Positions 9,009 to 16,776 of a stretch of DNA of 64,000 nt are shown piece after piece (position 1 is the stretch's first letter; every line of letters starts with the position of its first letter). The DNA comes from Phycisphaerae bacterium (GTDB taxonomy: Bacteria > Planctomycetota > Phycisphaerae > Phycisphaerales > SM1A02), in the NCBI GenBank assembly GCA_002862305.1, contig PKCS01000009.1, forward strand, positions 1 through 64,000, written 5' to 3'. The notes under the pieces were generated by a model that did not search any database, was not told the DNA's origin, and saw only the letters and a program-made list of their open reading frames with translations. The position numbers and the translations under genes were made by a program.

Positions 9009-11201
9009 TCATTCGTAGGTGCTCGATCCCCTGGTCCTGAGCGATTCGGCCAGGGCGTTCTTCTTCCTGATCCCCTCGGCTTCCTCCCGGATCACCTGAT
9101 CGATGGACTTCGAGATCGAGGAGACGTCTCGGTAGTCCGAGCGGTCCGCGTAGTTCAGCACGACGCCGAGGTACCGGGCCCCGAGTTCGTGCAGGTCCCG
9201 GACGCACCTCCTGAGCGGGGTCCTCGACCGTCCCTTCCTCAGCGCCAGCAGGACGCCGTCCACGTTGGTCGCGATCGGGGTCGACTCGATCGATCCGGTG
9301 AGTGGTCCGGTGTCGATGATCGTGAAGTCGAAGTCGGCTCGAAGGCTCGCCAGCAGCGACGCCGTTACCTCGGACTGCATCATGGCCGCATCGACCCGGT
9401 CGTCGAGGCCGATGGGGAGCAGGGAGAGTTTCCCCTCGTCGACCTGCACGAGTTGCTCGGTCAGATCGGAACCCATGATCACCTCCTTGAGGCCCTCGGA
9501 CTTCAGTTCCTCGAAGTGGTGCGACAGGGACCTTCCGATGAAGTCGCAGTCGACCAGGCAGGTCCTGAACCCGGCGGTGGCGTAGGAGTGCCCCAGCAGG
9601 GTCGCCAGGGTGGTCTTGCCGTCCCCCTGGAACGGACTCGAGATGAGGATCACGTACCCGCCCTCACCCCGGGTCCTGATCGACTCGATCTTGTTCCGGA
9701 GCCGGTGCACGCAGGTCATGGCGATGTTGAGCAGGTCGGGATCGGAATCCGACCTGGTGGTGTCGGGGATCACGCCCAGGCACTGGAATCCGTCGCCCTC
9801 CGACTTGAGCTGTCGGACCGCGAATGCGCGCTGGTCCACGGATCCGATCACGAAGAACCCACCCAGTACCGCCGCGATCCCGCCGAAGAACGCGACGCCC
9901 GCGACCTGCAACCGTCGATTCCCGGTGGCCACCGGTTCAGTGGCGTCCTGCACGATCTTGATCCGATCCCCGATGTAGGGAGCCTCGCGCTCCACGCTCG
10001 TGAGGCGGCCCTCGAGGTTCGCGTAGTCCTCCTCGAGGACCCCGATGTCCTTCTGGATCTGGACGTACTGGGCCTGGTGCCTCTGCAGCTGCTGCATCCG
10101 CTCGCGCCTGGTCAGAAGTCGATCCTTCAGCCGGTCTCGCTCGAGTTGCAGGTTCCGGTAGGAGAGTGCCTGCCCCGGACCCGCGTACCAGCCTGCGCGG
10201 GCCTGCTCGATCGCGTCCTCGAGGGATCGCTGCTGGGTCTCGATGCCGAGGGTGAGCTTCCTGACCAGGCGGTGGGACTCCTTGAGCCTGGGTCGAATCT
10301 TGTCGAGGTCGTTCTGGTCCCGCAGGATCGCCTCCCGCATCGCGACCAGCCTGGGGTCGAAGGCCTCGAGCTCCTCCGGGCTGGGCACCGGCATCTCATC
10401 TCCGGTCATCTCCGCGACGCCGATCCCGGCGTCGATGGAGGACCGCTCGAGCGTGGACATCACCTCCTGGATCCGTTCCTGGTCGGCGAGCATCGCCTGC
10501 CGCTCCTCGGCCAGTCGTTGCATGATCCCGGACACGTCCCCCATGCCGTCCTGGCTTCGGCGGATCAGGTCCTGGAGCTCATCGCGCTTCGCCTGCAGCC
10601 GATCACGATTCGCCTGCTTCTCCAGCCTCAGGTTCTGCGAGGTCTGGTCGAGTTCGGACCCCCGGGAGTTCCCGTGGATCTCGATGTAGGAAAGCATGAC
10701 GGCGTTGGTCACCTCCATCGCCGCCAGCGGGCTGGTATCGGTGTAGCTGACCCGGATCTGGTAGGACCTCGAGGGGATGCTGACCTCCAGGTTCCGCTCG
10801 ATCGAGTTGATCAGGGACTCCCCGCTCCGGGTGAGCCGGAGCGAGCGCAGTTCCGGGGACTCGATCGCGGCCTCCCGGACGCGTTCCGAACGGATCAGGT
10901 TGATCTGGTTCTGCAGGTACATCGTGAAGGTCCTGCTGCTCTCGTTCTCCTCGGGCAGTCGGGAGACCACCACCCCCCGTCGTGCATCCACCTCGATGAG
11001 CCCCGAGGATTCATAGCTGGCCGGGACCACGTACCAGCACGCAAGCGAGGCGAGGCATCCCATGACGATGCTGGCCGGGAGCGCCACCGCCCACCGGCCC
11101 GCGAGCCGGTCGCGGAGCAGCTCGATCCAGTTCTGGTGCTCGTTCCGGGCTACGGACATCGCGCCCAGTTCCTCGTTGCTGTATTCCCGTCGGTCGTTCA
11201 T
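9009..11201 (-). CDS. Wzc-like chain-length determinant with cytoplasmic P-loop ATPase (BY-kinase type)
   Basis: A 730-residue inner-membrane polysaccharide co-polymerase. It has a Wzz domain with membrane segments at about 37-58 and 432-454, a long coiled-coil periplasmic region between about 190 and 400, and a C-terminal P-loop ATPase. Walker A reads SSPFQGDGKTT at about 521-531, Walker A' is LVDCDF near 549-554, and Walker B is FTIIDTGPL. Such proteins control polymer length and export. The usual C-terminal tyrosine cluster is absent: the tail ends in SSTYE with one Tyr next to the last residue. The stop overlaps nothing, and the start overlaps the EpsI gene end by 4 bp. Confidence 0.9.
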   Translation of the reverse strand: MNDRREYSNEELGAMSVARNEHQNWIELLRDRLAGRWAVALPASIVMGCLASLACWYVVPASYESSGLIEVDARRGVVVSRLPEENESSRTFTMYLQNQINLIRSERVREAAIESPELRSLRLTRSGESLINSIERNLEVSIPSRSYQIRVSYTDTSPLAAMEVTNAVMLSYIEIHGNSRGSELDQTSQNLRLEKQANRDRLQAKRDELQDLIRRSQDGMGDVSGIMQRLAEERQAMLADQERIQEVMSTLERSSIDAGIGVAEMTGDEMPVPSPEELEAFDPRLVAMREAILRDQNDLDKIRPRLKESHRLVRKLTLGIETQQRSLEDAIEQARAGWYAGPGQALSYRNLQLERDRLKDRLLTRRERMQQLQRHQAQYVQIQKDIGVLEEDYANLEGRLTSVEREAPYIGDRIKIVQDATEPVATGNRRLQVAGVAFFGGIAAVLGGFFVIGSVDQRAFAVRQLKSEGDGFQCLGVIPDTTRSDSDPDLLNIAMTCVHRLRNKIESIRTRGEGGYVILISSPFQGDGKTTLATLLGHSYATAGFRTCLVDCDFIGRSLSHHFEELKSEGLKEVIMGSDLTEQLVQVDEGKLSLLPIGLDDRVDAAMMQSEVTASLLASLRADFDFTIIDTGPLTGSIESTPIATNVDGVLLALRKGRSRTPLRRCVRDLHELGARYLGVVLNYADRSDYRDVSSISKSIDQVIREEAEGIRKKNALAESLRTRGSSTYE

Positions 11202-11947
11202 GGCTGGTCCGCCTCCCGTCCGTCTTCCTCCGGCGTGGGGGGCTGGTCGAGCTCCGAGAGGTCCACGATCCCCTGGATGGTTCCCTCCGGGAAGAGCCCC
11301 ATGAATTCCGTCGCCAGCTCCGAGACCTCCTGGAGGCCGGGCCGGCCATCGAATTCGAGTCGTACCTGCGCGACCCCCAGCAGGGTCGTCCGCATGCTGA
11401 CCGACTCCACCTGGTTGAGCTCACCCAGGTGGGTGATCACACCCTGCTCCGGAAGCACGAAGATGCTGGCCACCGTCCGGAACTCCTCGATGCCCTGTCG
11501 ATCCATGCGCCGGAACCGGAAGACCTCCATCTCCGCTCTCCGGCCTTCGATCGACACCGGCACGGTCAGCGTCTCGTATCGGGACCACCCCCCGGCCTGG
11601 AAGGCCCGTTGTGGCCGGTGTGCATGCATGTCCCGGACGTCCTTGCAGTGGATCAGGCCCAGGTTCACCGCGCCCGATCCACCGATCCTCGAATACCGCC
11701 TGCTCACCACGATGTTCGGCTCCACCGCGTTCTCCTCGGTGGGCAGGGCCACGTCCACTCCGGCCCAGCTCCCGAGTCGGTAGGGGAACCCCGAGAGGTG
11801 GGCGGCCACCGATTCGTGGTAGGTGCGGATCTGGGCGCCGCTCAGCCCGGGGTTGGTGATCACCACCGCAGGGACCAGCAGCACCAGAAGGCTCAGGGCC
11901 GGCGCGATTCGGTTGATCCGTATGTTCAGGGACCGCTTCACCTTCAT
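11198..11947 (-). CDS. EpsI/DUF3485-family protein (exosortase-associated)
   Basis: A 249-residue protein with one N-terminal membrane segment (about residues 15-33) and an outside-facing remainder. It resembles the EpsI domain that accompanies exosortases, either as a C-terminal fusion or as the next gene. Recognisable features are the GSWAGVDVALP region and a central strand-rich part. Translation starts at the ATG at 11947, which forms an ATGA overlap with the exosortase-like gene; a longer frame reads back into that gene and is not used. Its biochemical role is not known. The context ties it to exopolysaccharide or exosortase function. Confidence 0.8.
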   Translation of the reverse strand: MKVKRSLNIRINRIAPALSLLVLLVPAVVITNPGLSGAQIRTYHESVAAHLSGFPYRLGSWAGVDVALPTEENAVEPNIVVSRRYSRIGGSGAVNLGLIHCKDVRDMHAHRPQRAFQAGGWSRYETLTVPVSIEGRRAEMEVFRFRRMDRQGIEEFRTVASIFVLPEQGVITHLGELNQVESVSMRTTLLGVAQVRLEFDGRPGLQEVSELATEFMGLFPEGTIQGIVDLSELDQPPTPEEDGREADQP

Positions 11948-12822
11948 TGGGGCACCAGCCTCCACTTCATGGTCGGCACGTCGAGCCAGTTCAGCAGGTT
12001 GATCAGCCCGATCACCATCAGGAGTGCCATGGGGAGCATGATGAAGCCCGAATACCAGTGGAATGCGTCGGCGAATTCGTGGCTTCCGTGTCCGTAGACG
12101 AGGCTCGTGGGGATCATCCTGATCACGTTGCACAGCAGGGCGATGACCGGGCAGCTCGCCAGCAGGAGGAGCCTCGTCTCGATCCGGTACGGAGCGCTGA
12201 AGGCGAATCCGTAGACGACCAGGAACAGCCCGAAGATGATCCTCATCCCGTTGTAGGCCTCCCCGATCACCACGTTCTTCGGGGGGTATCCGATCTGCAT
12301 CACCACCCCGTCATGGACCGCATCGACGTTGGTCAGGTCCAGCACGGAAATCGCCCCCGCGGTCGCGAGGTCCTGCAAGGGCGCCGCCAGGAGCATGCGC
12401 ACCGAACCCGGGGTCGGCACCAGGAAGAACAGGCAGATGATGACGGGTGCGAACTGCCGGACCACCTCGAACCCGGTCATGGTGATGACGCAGCCCACCA
12501 GCAGCAGCACCGCGGCCAGGTGCCAGAGTGAAAGCAGGTTGCGTTCGCTGCCGAGGTAGAGGAGGAAGATGCTGCCGGCGATCACCAGCGTCCCCCCGAG
12601 GCTCGGACGGAACCTGAGGAACTGGAGTCGGGACCGCCGAAGCCAGAACAGGTAGGCCGCGATCGGGGGGGCGAAGAGTGCCTGCCCGTGCTCGGGATTG
12701 ACCATCGCACGGTTGAACATGTCCAGCCAGGCGTCCCGCGCGAACCAGATCGAGACCGACACCAGCGCCAGCAGCATGACGTAGTCCCGGATGATCCAGC
12801 CTCGGCGCTCCCCCAGCCTCAC
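11944..12822 (-). CDS. Exosortase-like integral membrane protein with Tyr in place of the catalytic Cys
   Basis: About 292 residues with roughly eight membrane segments, matching the exosortase/archaeosortase fold. Exosortases cleave and transfer C-terminally tagged proteins using a Cys, two Arg and a His. Here the motif that normally reads (A)C(S/N)G(M/I)R is GEAYNGMRI, with Tyr190 (codon TAC at 12255-12253) where the Cys should be. The other signature residues look intact: Arg194, Arg235 in NVIRMI, and His255 in FHWYSG. The GTG start at 12822 is preferred because it makes a GTGA overlap with the preceding gene; upstream frame is antisense-like shadow coding. Either the protein is a pseudoenzyme or a different nucleophile is used. 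Confidence 0.82.
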   Translation of the reverse strand: MRLGERRGWIIRDYVMLLALVSVSIWFARDAWLDMFNRAMVNPEHGQALFAPPIAAYLFWLRRSRLQFLRFRPSLGGTLVIAGSIFLLYLGSERNLLSLWHLAAVLLLVGCVITMTGFEVVRQFAPVIICLFFLVPTPGSVRMLLAAPLQDLATAGAISVLDLTNVDAVHDGVVMQIGYPPKNVVIGEAYNGMRIIFGLFLVVYGFAFSAPYRIETRLLLLASCPVIALLCNVIRMIPTSLVYGHGSHEFADAFHWYSGFIMLPMALLMVIGLINLLNWLDVPTMKWRLVPQ

Positions 12823-13751
12823 GAGAGCACGCTCGTTTCCAGCATCGAGGAGTCCCCCTCGTAGGGTGCTCCCCTGACCACCTTGGTCCCCGGTGCCAGG
12901 GTGATGCCTCCCTTGATGACCGAATCGACGATCAGGCAATCCGCCCCGATGACCGCTCCCTCGAGGAGCACCGAGTCCTTGACCACCGAGTTGGCCCCGA
13001 TCCGGCAGCCCTCGGAGACCAGGGTCCCGGTCTTCACGTCCGCGTCCTCGTGGACGTGCGATCCGTCCGCTATCCACGGGCCCCGCGCCGCCGGGCCCAG
13101 GGCGCGCGCACCAAGCTCCCGGACCCCCCGCAGGTAGCTCGTACGATCCGAGATCCGGTTGCCCCCCTCCCCGGTCGGTCGGACCAGGATCCGTTCCCCT
13201 CGTTCAAGTGCACGGGGGATCAGCTGTTCCTTGAGGTCGAAGAATCCGATCTCCGGAATGAGGTCCAGGATCCGGTTCTTCATCAGGAACAGGCCCGACG
13301 GCTGGAAGGATCGATCCCGGCCCAGCACCCCGATCACGTCCTCGCGGTCGTACTCGAGGTCGAACAACGCCTCCGGATTGCCCGGGGGGATTCGATTGCC
13401 CTCGATCACCAGCAGGTCGCTCGAGTAGTTGAGCGAGGTCGCGAAGTCACGCAGGGCCCCCGCGGTGCCGCGATGGTCGTTGTGGTCGGCGTGCACCCCG
13501 GTCTGGCCGAGGTGGCCGGCGTCCCATTCCCCCGCCGCGGCCCCGATGACCCGCTTGTCATCCGGTCGCCCGGTCAGCACGTGGATCTTGTTCACGGGAT
13601 CCATCCGCTGGACGATCTCGAACCAGGCATGCAGGCAGTGCCGGTACCCGGGGACCGGCAGCAGCGAGACCGAATGACCCGCAATGTCCCTCAGGGAGGA
13701 CTGTCCGGGGCCGCCCACCAGGATGACGACGTTGACTTCATTGAGTGCCAT
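12819..13751 (-). CDS. Nucleotidyltransferase-like protein with C-terminal hexapeptide repeats
   Basis: 310 residues resembling nucleotide-sugar pyrophosphorylases. An N-terminal Rossmann-like domain begins NVVILVGGPGQSSLRDI, and a left-handed beta-helix of hexapeptide turns occupies about residues 225-295 (ADGSHVHEDADVKTG onwards). The consensus GGxGTRLxPLT plus Lys is not preserved, as Arg and the following Lys region are replaced, so catalytic activity is doubtful. It is the first gene of the ten-gene exopolysaccharide run and overlaps the exosortase-like gene by 4 bp. It could be a regulatory or assembly subunit. Confidence 0.75.
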   Translation of the reverse strand: MALNEVNVVILVGGPGQSSLRDIAGHSVSLLPVPGYRHCLHAWFEIVQRMDPVNKIHVLTGRPDDKRVIGAAAGEWDAGHLGQTGVHADHNDHRGTAGALRDFATSLNYSSDLLVIEGNRIPPGNPEALFDLEYDREDVIGVLGRDRSFQPSGLFLMKNRILDLIPEIGFFDLKEQLIPRALERGERILVRPTGEGGNRISDRTSYLRGVRELGARALGPAARGPWIADGSHVHEDADVKTGTLVSEGCRIGANSVVKDSVLLEGAVIGADCLIVDSVIKGGITLAPGTKVVRGAPYEGDSSMLETSVLS

Positions 13752-13863
13752 GGGTTGATTCTCGACCAGGGTCGGGGCTCGGCCGTGAGGGGTCCGGTAA
13801 TCCTCGGCGGTCGTCGGGCCCGCCGGGGATCGGGACGGGTTCGATCCCGGGATCGACCACCTC

Positions 13864-13891
13864 AGTCTACCCCCCTGAATTCGTCCTCAAA
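13864..13891 (-). promoter_or_regulatory. Possible promoter of the exopolysaccharide run
   Basis: On the minus strand a TTTGAG hexamer (13891-13886) and a TAGACT hexamer (13869-13864) are separated by 16 bp, about 113 bp upstream of the first gene. The match to a housekeeping-type promoter is moderate (4 of 6 in the -10). This is a visual candidate only. Confidence 0.25.
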
Positions 13892-13918
13892 GCGGCGCTT
13901 TGGAGATCGGTGCATCTC

Positions 13919-13963
13919 TCCTTTATCGGCTGCTCCAGCGCTGCCGGGTCCACTCATAAAGGA
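13919..13963. repeat. 8-bp inverted repeat in the intergenic region
   Basis: TCCTTTAT at 13919-13926 and ATAAAGGA at 13956-13963 are perfect inverted copies 29 bp apart, in an A/T-rich patch of an otherwise G/C-rich intergenic stretch. The left arm overlaps a GCCGATAA octamer on the minus strand (13930-13923). It could be an operator or mRNA-leader element for the run that starts at 13751. Confidence 0.35.
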
Positions 13964-14013
13964 TGCGGACCTTGCCGGTTCCCGGCTCCCCCCGGGGTGC
14001 AGCACGCCTCGGC

Positions 14014-14496
14014 TCAGTCCGGCCGGTCGATGAAGTCCCGGAGGGCATCGATCAGGTCCTGGCCGGCCACCCCGCTCATCGGCACGGTCGCCTCGAGGGA
14101 ACCGGCACGATCGAGTTGCCGGGCGAGTTCATCCATGTCTCGAGCGGCGTGGATCCCGGGGAGGTTGGCGAACCGTTCGGCCGTCGCCACCTGGTGGTTG
14201 TTCCGGGTCTCGTGGAATCTCGCGAGCCGGGGCACGATGACCATCGGCCTGCCGTGCTCGATTCCCGAGACGATGCTCCCGATCCCAGCATGGAAGACCA
14301 GCAGGCTCGCCTCCCGGACCCGTTCCTTGAACCTCCCGAACGAGAGCTCCCTGACGTACTCGCATCCCGTCGGGGTCCAGTCGGTGCGCCCGGTCTGGAT
14401 GAACACGTCGTCCCGTCCCTCCCGGACCGCCCAGTCGTCGACCGCCCGGCACAGCCGGTCGAACGGGGCCTGGGTTCCCACGCTCACGAAGATCAC
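14014..14496 (-). CDS. Alg13/PssE-like glycosyltransferase subunit (GT28 C-terminal domain)
   Basis: 160 residues starting MIFVSVGTQAPFDRL, the characteristic opening of Alg13/PssE and of GT28 C-terminal domains. The FHAGIGSIVSGIEHGRPMV segment (about 68-86) is the nucleotide-sugar binding loop. Proteins of this kind are soluble and work with a membrane-bound Alg14/PssD partner, which is the next gene upstream with a 4-bp overlap. Together they would add a sugar to a lipid-linked intermediate. The donor sugar cannot be told from sequence. Confidence 0.85.
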   Translation of the reverse strand: MIFVSVGTQAPFDRLCRAVDDWAVREGRDDVFIQTGRTDWTPTGCEYVRELSFGRFKERVREASLLVFHAGIGSIVSGIEHGRPMVIVPRLARFHETRNNHQVATAERFANLPGIHAARDMDELARQLDRAGSLEATVPMSGVAGQDLIDALRDFIDRPD

Positions 14497-15137
14497 GCGT
14501 CCCCCCCGCCCCGCTGGAGTGCATCATCCAGCTCCGGAAGGACCGAACCGCTGAAGACGGGACCCTCGGGTCGTTCAAGGTGCTTCCACTGGGTCAGCCA
14601 CAAGCCCGCGAACTTCCGGCTCATCCTTCCCGACAGCGACATGCGTTCGATGTTCGCGATGGAGTCGACCCAGCAGGTCCTGATCCGCAGGTACCGACCG
14701 ATCACCATGGCGAAGTACCCGGGTGCGGCCCCGGTGCTCACGATCACCTGCGGGCGAACCCGGATGATGCAGTACAGAACCTTGAGGAACAGCCGGATCA
14801 GCCTCAGCTTCTCCCACTGGGTGGCGTCGGGTATCGAGAGCACCCGGCCCTCCACCTCGAACTCCTCGCGACCCTTCCCGCTGGTGACGGTGACCCAGGT
14901 GACCTCCGAACCCTCGAAGGCCGGGGCCAGCCGGGTCAGCTGGATCCAGTGACCACCACCGGAGCTGATGGCCAGGACCCGTCGTGGTCTCGATCTGTCA
15001 CCTGGGTTCGACAACGTCGAGGCTCCCTGCCCGCGGTCCCTGCCGGTGCGTGTCGACGCACGCGGCCGTCCTCCTGAAGTGTCCTTCGGTTTGTCGGGGC
15101 AGTCTCGTGCATGATCCCCGATTTCCGGGTCTTTCAC
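14493..15137 (-). CDS. Alg14/PssD-like membrane anchor subunit of a glycosyltransferase
   Basis: 214 residues. After a roughly 50-residue polar N-terminus comes RRVLAISSGGGHWIQLTRL, the standard Alg14/PssD beginning, and later the STGAAPGYFAMVIGR motif. It is expected to anchor the Alg13-like partner at the membrane and bind the acceptor. The GTG start at 15137 overlaps the stop of the Wzy/ligase-like gene as GTGA, which supports coupled translation. The N-terminal polar extension is longer than usual, and a later internal start is possible. Confidence 0.82.
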   Translation of the reverse strand: MKDPEIGDHARDCPDKPKDTSGGRPRASTRTGRDRGQGASTLSNPGDRSRPRRVLAISSGGGHWIQLTRLAPAFEGSEVTWVTVTSGKGREEFEVEGRVLSIPDATQWEKLRLIRLFLKVLYCIIRVRPQVIVSTGAAPGYFAMVIGRYLRIRTCWVDSIANIERMSLSGRMSRKFAGLWLTQWKHLERPEGPVFSGSVLPELDDALQRGGGDA

Positions 15138-16624
15138 GACGCTGCCCCCCGGGATCGGCCTTTATCAGCCGAACCACCTTCCCGTGGTCGGGCCGCCGCC
15201 CCTCCCGGGCGGGTCCCCGGGCGCGGGGGGCCCCCGCCGGTCCGGGGACGGTCGGCCGGGAACGACGTCCCCCCGACCGACTGGGATACCGAGACCAGTG
15301 CCCCCAGGAGTGCGTACCAGGTGAAGGCACCCTGACCGAAGCAGGCCACCGCGGTGAACGACACGCAGGCCACCATGAACGCGCACCCCAGCCCGTAGCA
15401 GGTGAGCAGCCCGTCCCGGGTGGCCGAGGACCGGATCCCCGCGGCCGCGGACCTGAACGCCGCGACCACGAGCGCGACCTGGATCCCCAGCGCGAGCAGT
15501 CCTCCAGTCAGCGCGGTGATCACGTACATGTTCGTCTGGTCCTGGAACGACTGGTTGTAGCCGGGATCGCTGTCCCCGAGCAGGGCCCAGCTGGACACGT
15601 TCTTGAGCATCCCGTCGACCAGGAGGTACCGGTGGTAGCCGGTCGAGGAACCCGTGAAGTCGACGCGGTTGAACACCACCCCGTGCAGTCCCCTCGAGGA
15701 GGCGAAGTGCGCCGCGAGCCCGAGCACCAGCAGCGCCCCGATGCAGATCCCGAAGTTCCTCCGGAGCCTGAACACCGACCATCCCAGCAGCCCGATCAGC
15801 ACCCCGGCGATCGGCGTGCTGCTGTTGGTCATGACGACGACCACCATCCCGAGCCCGATCGGGACCCAGCCCCCCAGCAGCACCGCCGTCCGTCGTGCCC
15901 GGCTCAGGATGATGCCCACCGAGACCGGAAGCAGGCACGCGAAGAACACGCCCGCGATGATCGGGTGGCAGAACGCTCCCTGCGCCCTGAGCTTCCCCGC
16001 CCGGAGGATCGTGTAGGTGTCGACCCCTCCGAACACGCTGAAGTTGTTCCGTCCGGTCAGCTGCTCGATGGTCATGAACAGGGCCACCGGCACCGCGACC
16101 ACCCCCACCGCGATCATCAGCTGCCGTACGTCCTCGCTGGTCCGGACCAGTCCCCGCCCCGCCCAGTACATGGTGAAGAAGCTCAGGCCGGCCCCAGCCT
16201 GGGTGATCGCCTCCCCGGCCCCGCCCCGCAGGAGGGAGAGGACCACCACCGTGCCCACCAGCGCGATCATCAGCCGGTCCGCGAGCTGGATCCGGATGGT
16301 CCGGAGTTCACCGTAGAGCAGCAGCCTGAGCAGTGCGCAGACCCCGATGATCCTCAGGAAGTTGAAGTCAAGCTCGACGATCGCGATCCTCTGGGCGACC
16401 GGTATGAAGCAGGCGATCACCAGGATCGACCAAATCGCCCTCCCCCTCGGGGCCGCGAACATCCAGATGACCGAAACGCCGAGGACCAGCAGGGCCAGGG
16501 GATGGACGATGCTCGAGTCCACCTGCTGTTCCCACGCCCGGGCGGACACCTCCCCGGCCTCCTGGGCCAGGGTCGTCGACCAGATGCGGTCTCCCGCGAA
16601 CGCGATGGCGGCCTGCGTGGTCAT
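15134..16624 (-). CDS. O-antigen ligase/polymerase-like membrane protein
   Basis: 496 residues with about ten to twelve hydrophobic segments and a large periplasmic loop near residues 310-360, the layout of the Wzy/WaaL family. Such proteins polymerise or transfer lipid-linked polysaccharide. The TGYHRYLLVDGML segment and the following loop lie where the family has its conserved periplasmic region. The last 50 residues are a Pro/Gly/Arg-rich tail of low complexity. It heads a minus-strand trio with the Alg14- and Alg13-like genes, and is divergent from the GT4 gene at 16777. Confidence 0.8.
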   Translation of the reverse strand: MTTQAAIAFAGDRIWSTTLAQEAGEVSARAWEQQVDSSIVHPLALLVLGVSVIWMFAAPRGRAIWSILVIACFIPVAQRIAIVELDFNFLRIIGVCALLRLLLYGELRTIRIQLADRLMIALVGTVVVLSLLRGGAGEAITQAGAGLSFFTMYWAGRGLVRTSEDVRQLMIAVGVVAVPVALFMTIEQLTGRNNFSVFGGVDTYTILRAGKLRAQGAFCHPIIAGVFFACLLPVSVGIILSRARRTAVLLGGWVPIGLGMVVVVMTNSSTPIAGVLIGLLGWSVFRLRRNFGICIGALLVLGLAAHFASSRGLHGVVFNRVDFTGSSTGYHRYLLVDGMLKNVSSWALLGDSDPGYNQSFQDQTNMYVITALTGGLLALGIQVALVVAAFRSAAAGIRSSATRDGLLTCYGLGCAFMVACVSFTAVACFGQGAFTWYALLGALVSVSQSVGGTSFPADRPRTGGGPPRPGTRPGGAAARPREGGSADKGRSRGAAS

Positions 16625-16776
16625 GTGTTGGCGCTCGTGGTCGCGACTTCATCCATCCCGCCGATCGGTCGGGATTGCGTATACATCGCCCAGACCTCGT
16701 CGGTGGCAGGAAAGAACCCCACTTAATTTGGCCGGCTCTGGCGCATACAAACGCACAATGCCGATCTTGGATCCGG

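Noticed and set aside
12823-13077. N-terminal extension of the exosortase-like protein
   Set aside because: The region is the shadow frame of the nucleotidyltransferase-like gene; the GTG at 12822 gives an overlapping start and a normal length.
16675-16776. Earlier TTG start for the GT4 gene
   Set aside because: The 34 added residues do not resemble any glycosyltransferase N-terminus and lie in the divergent intergenic region.
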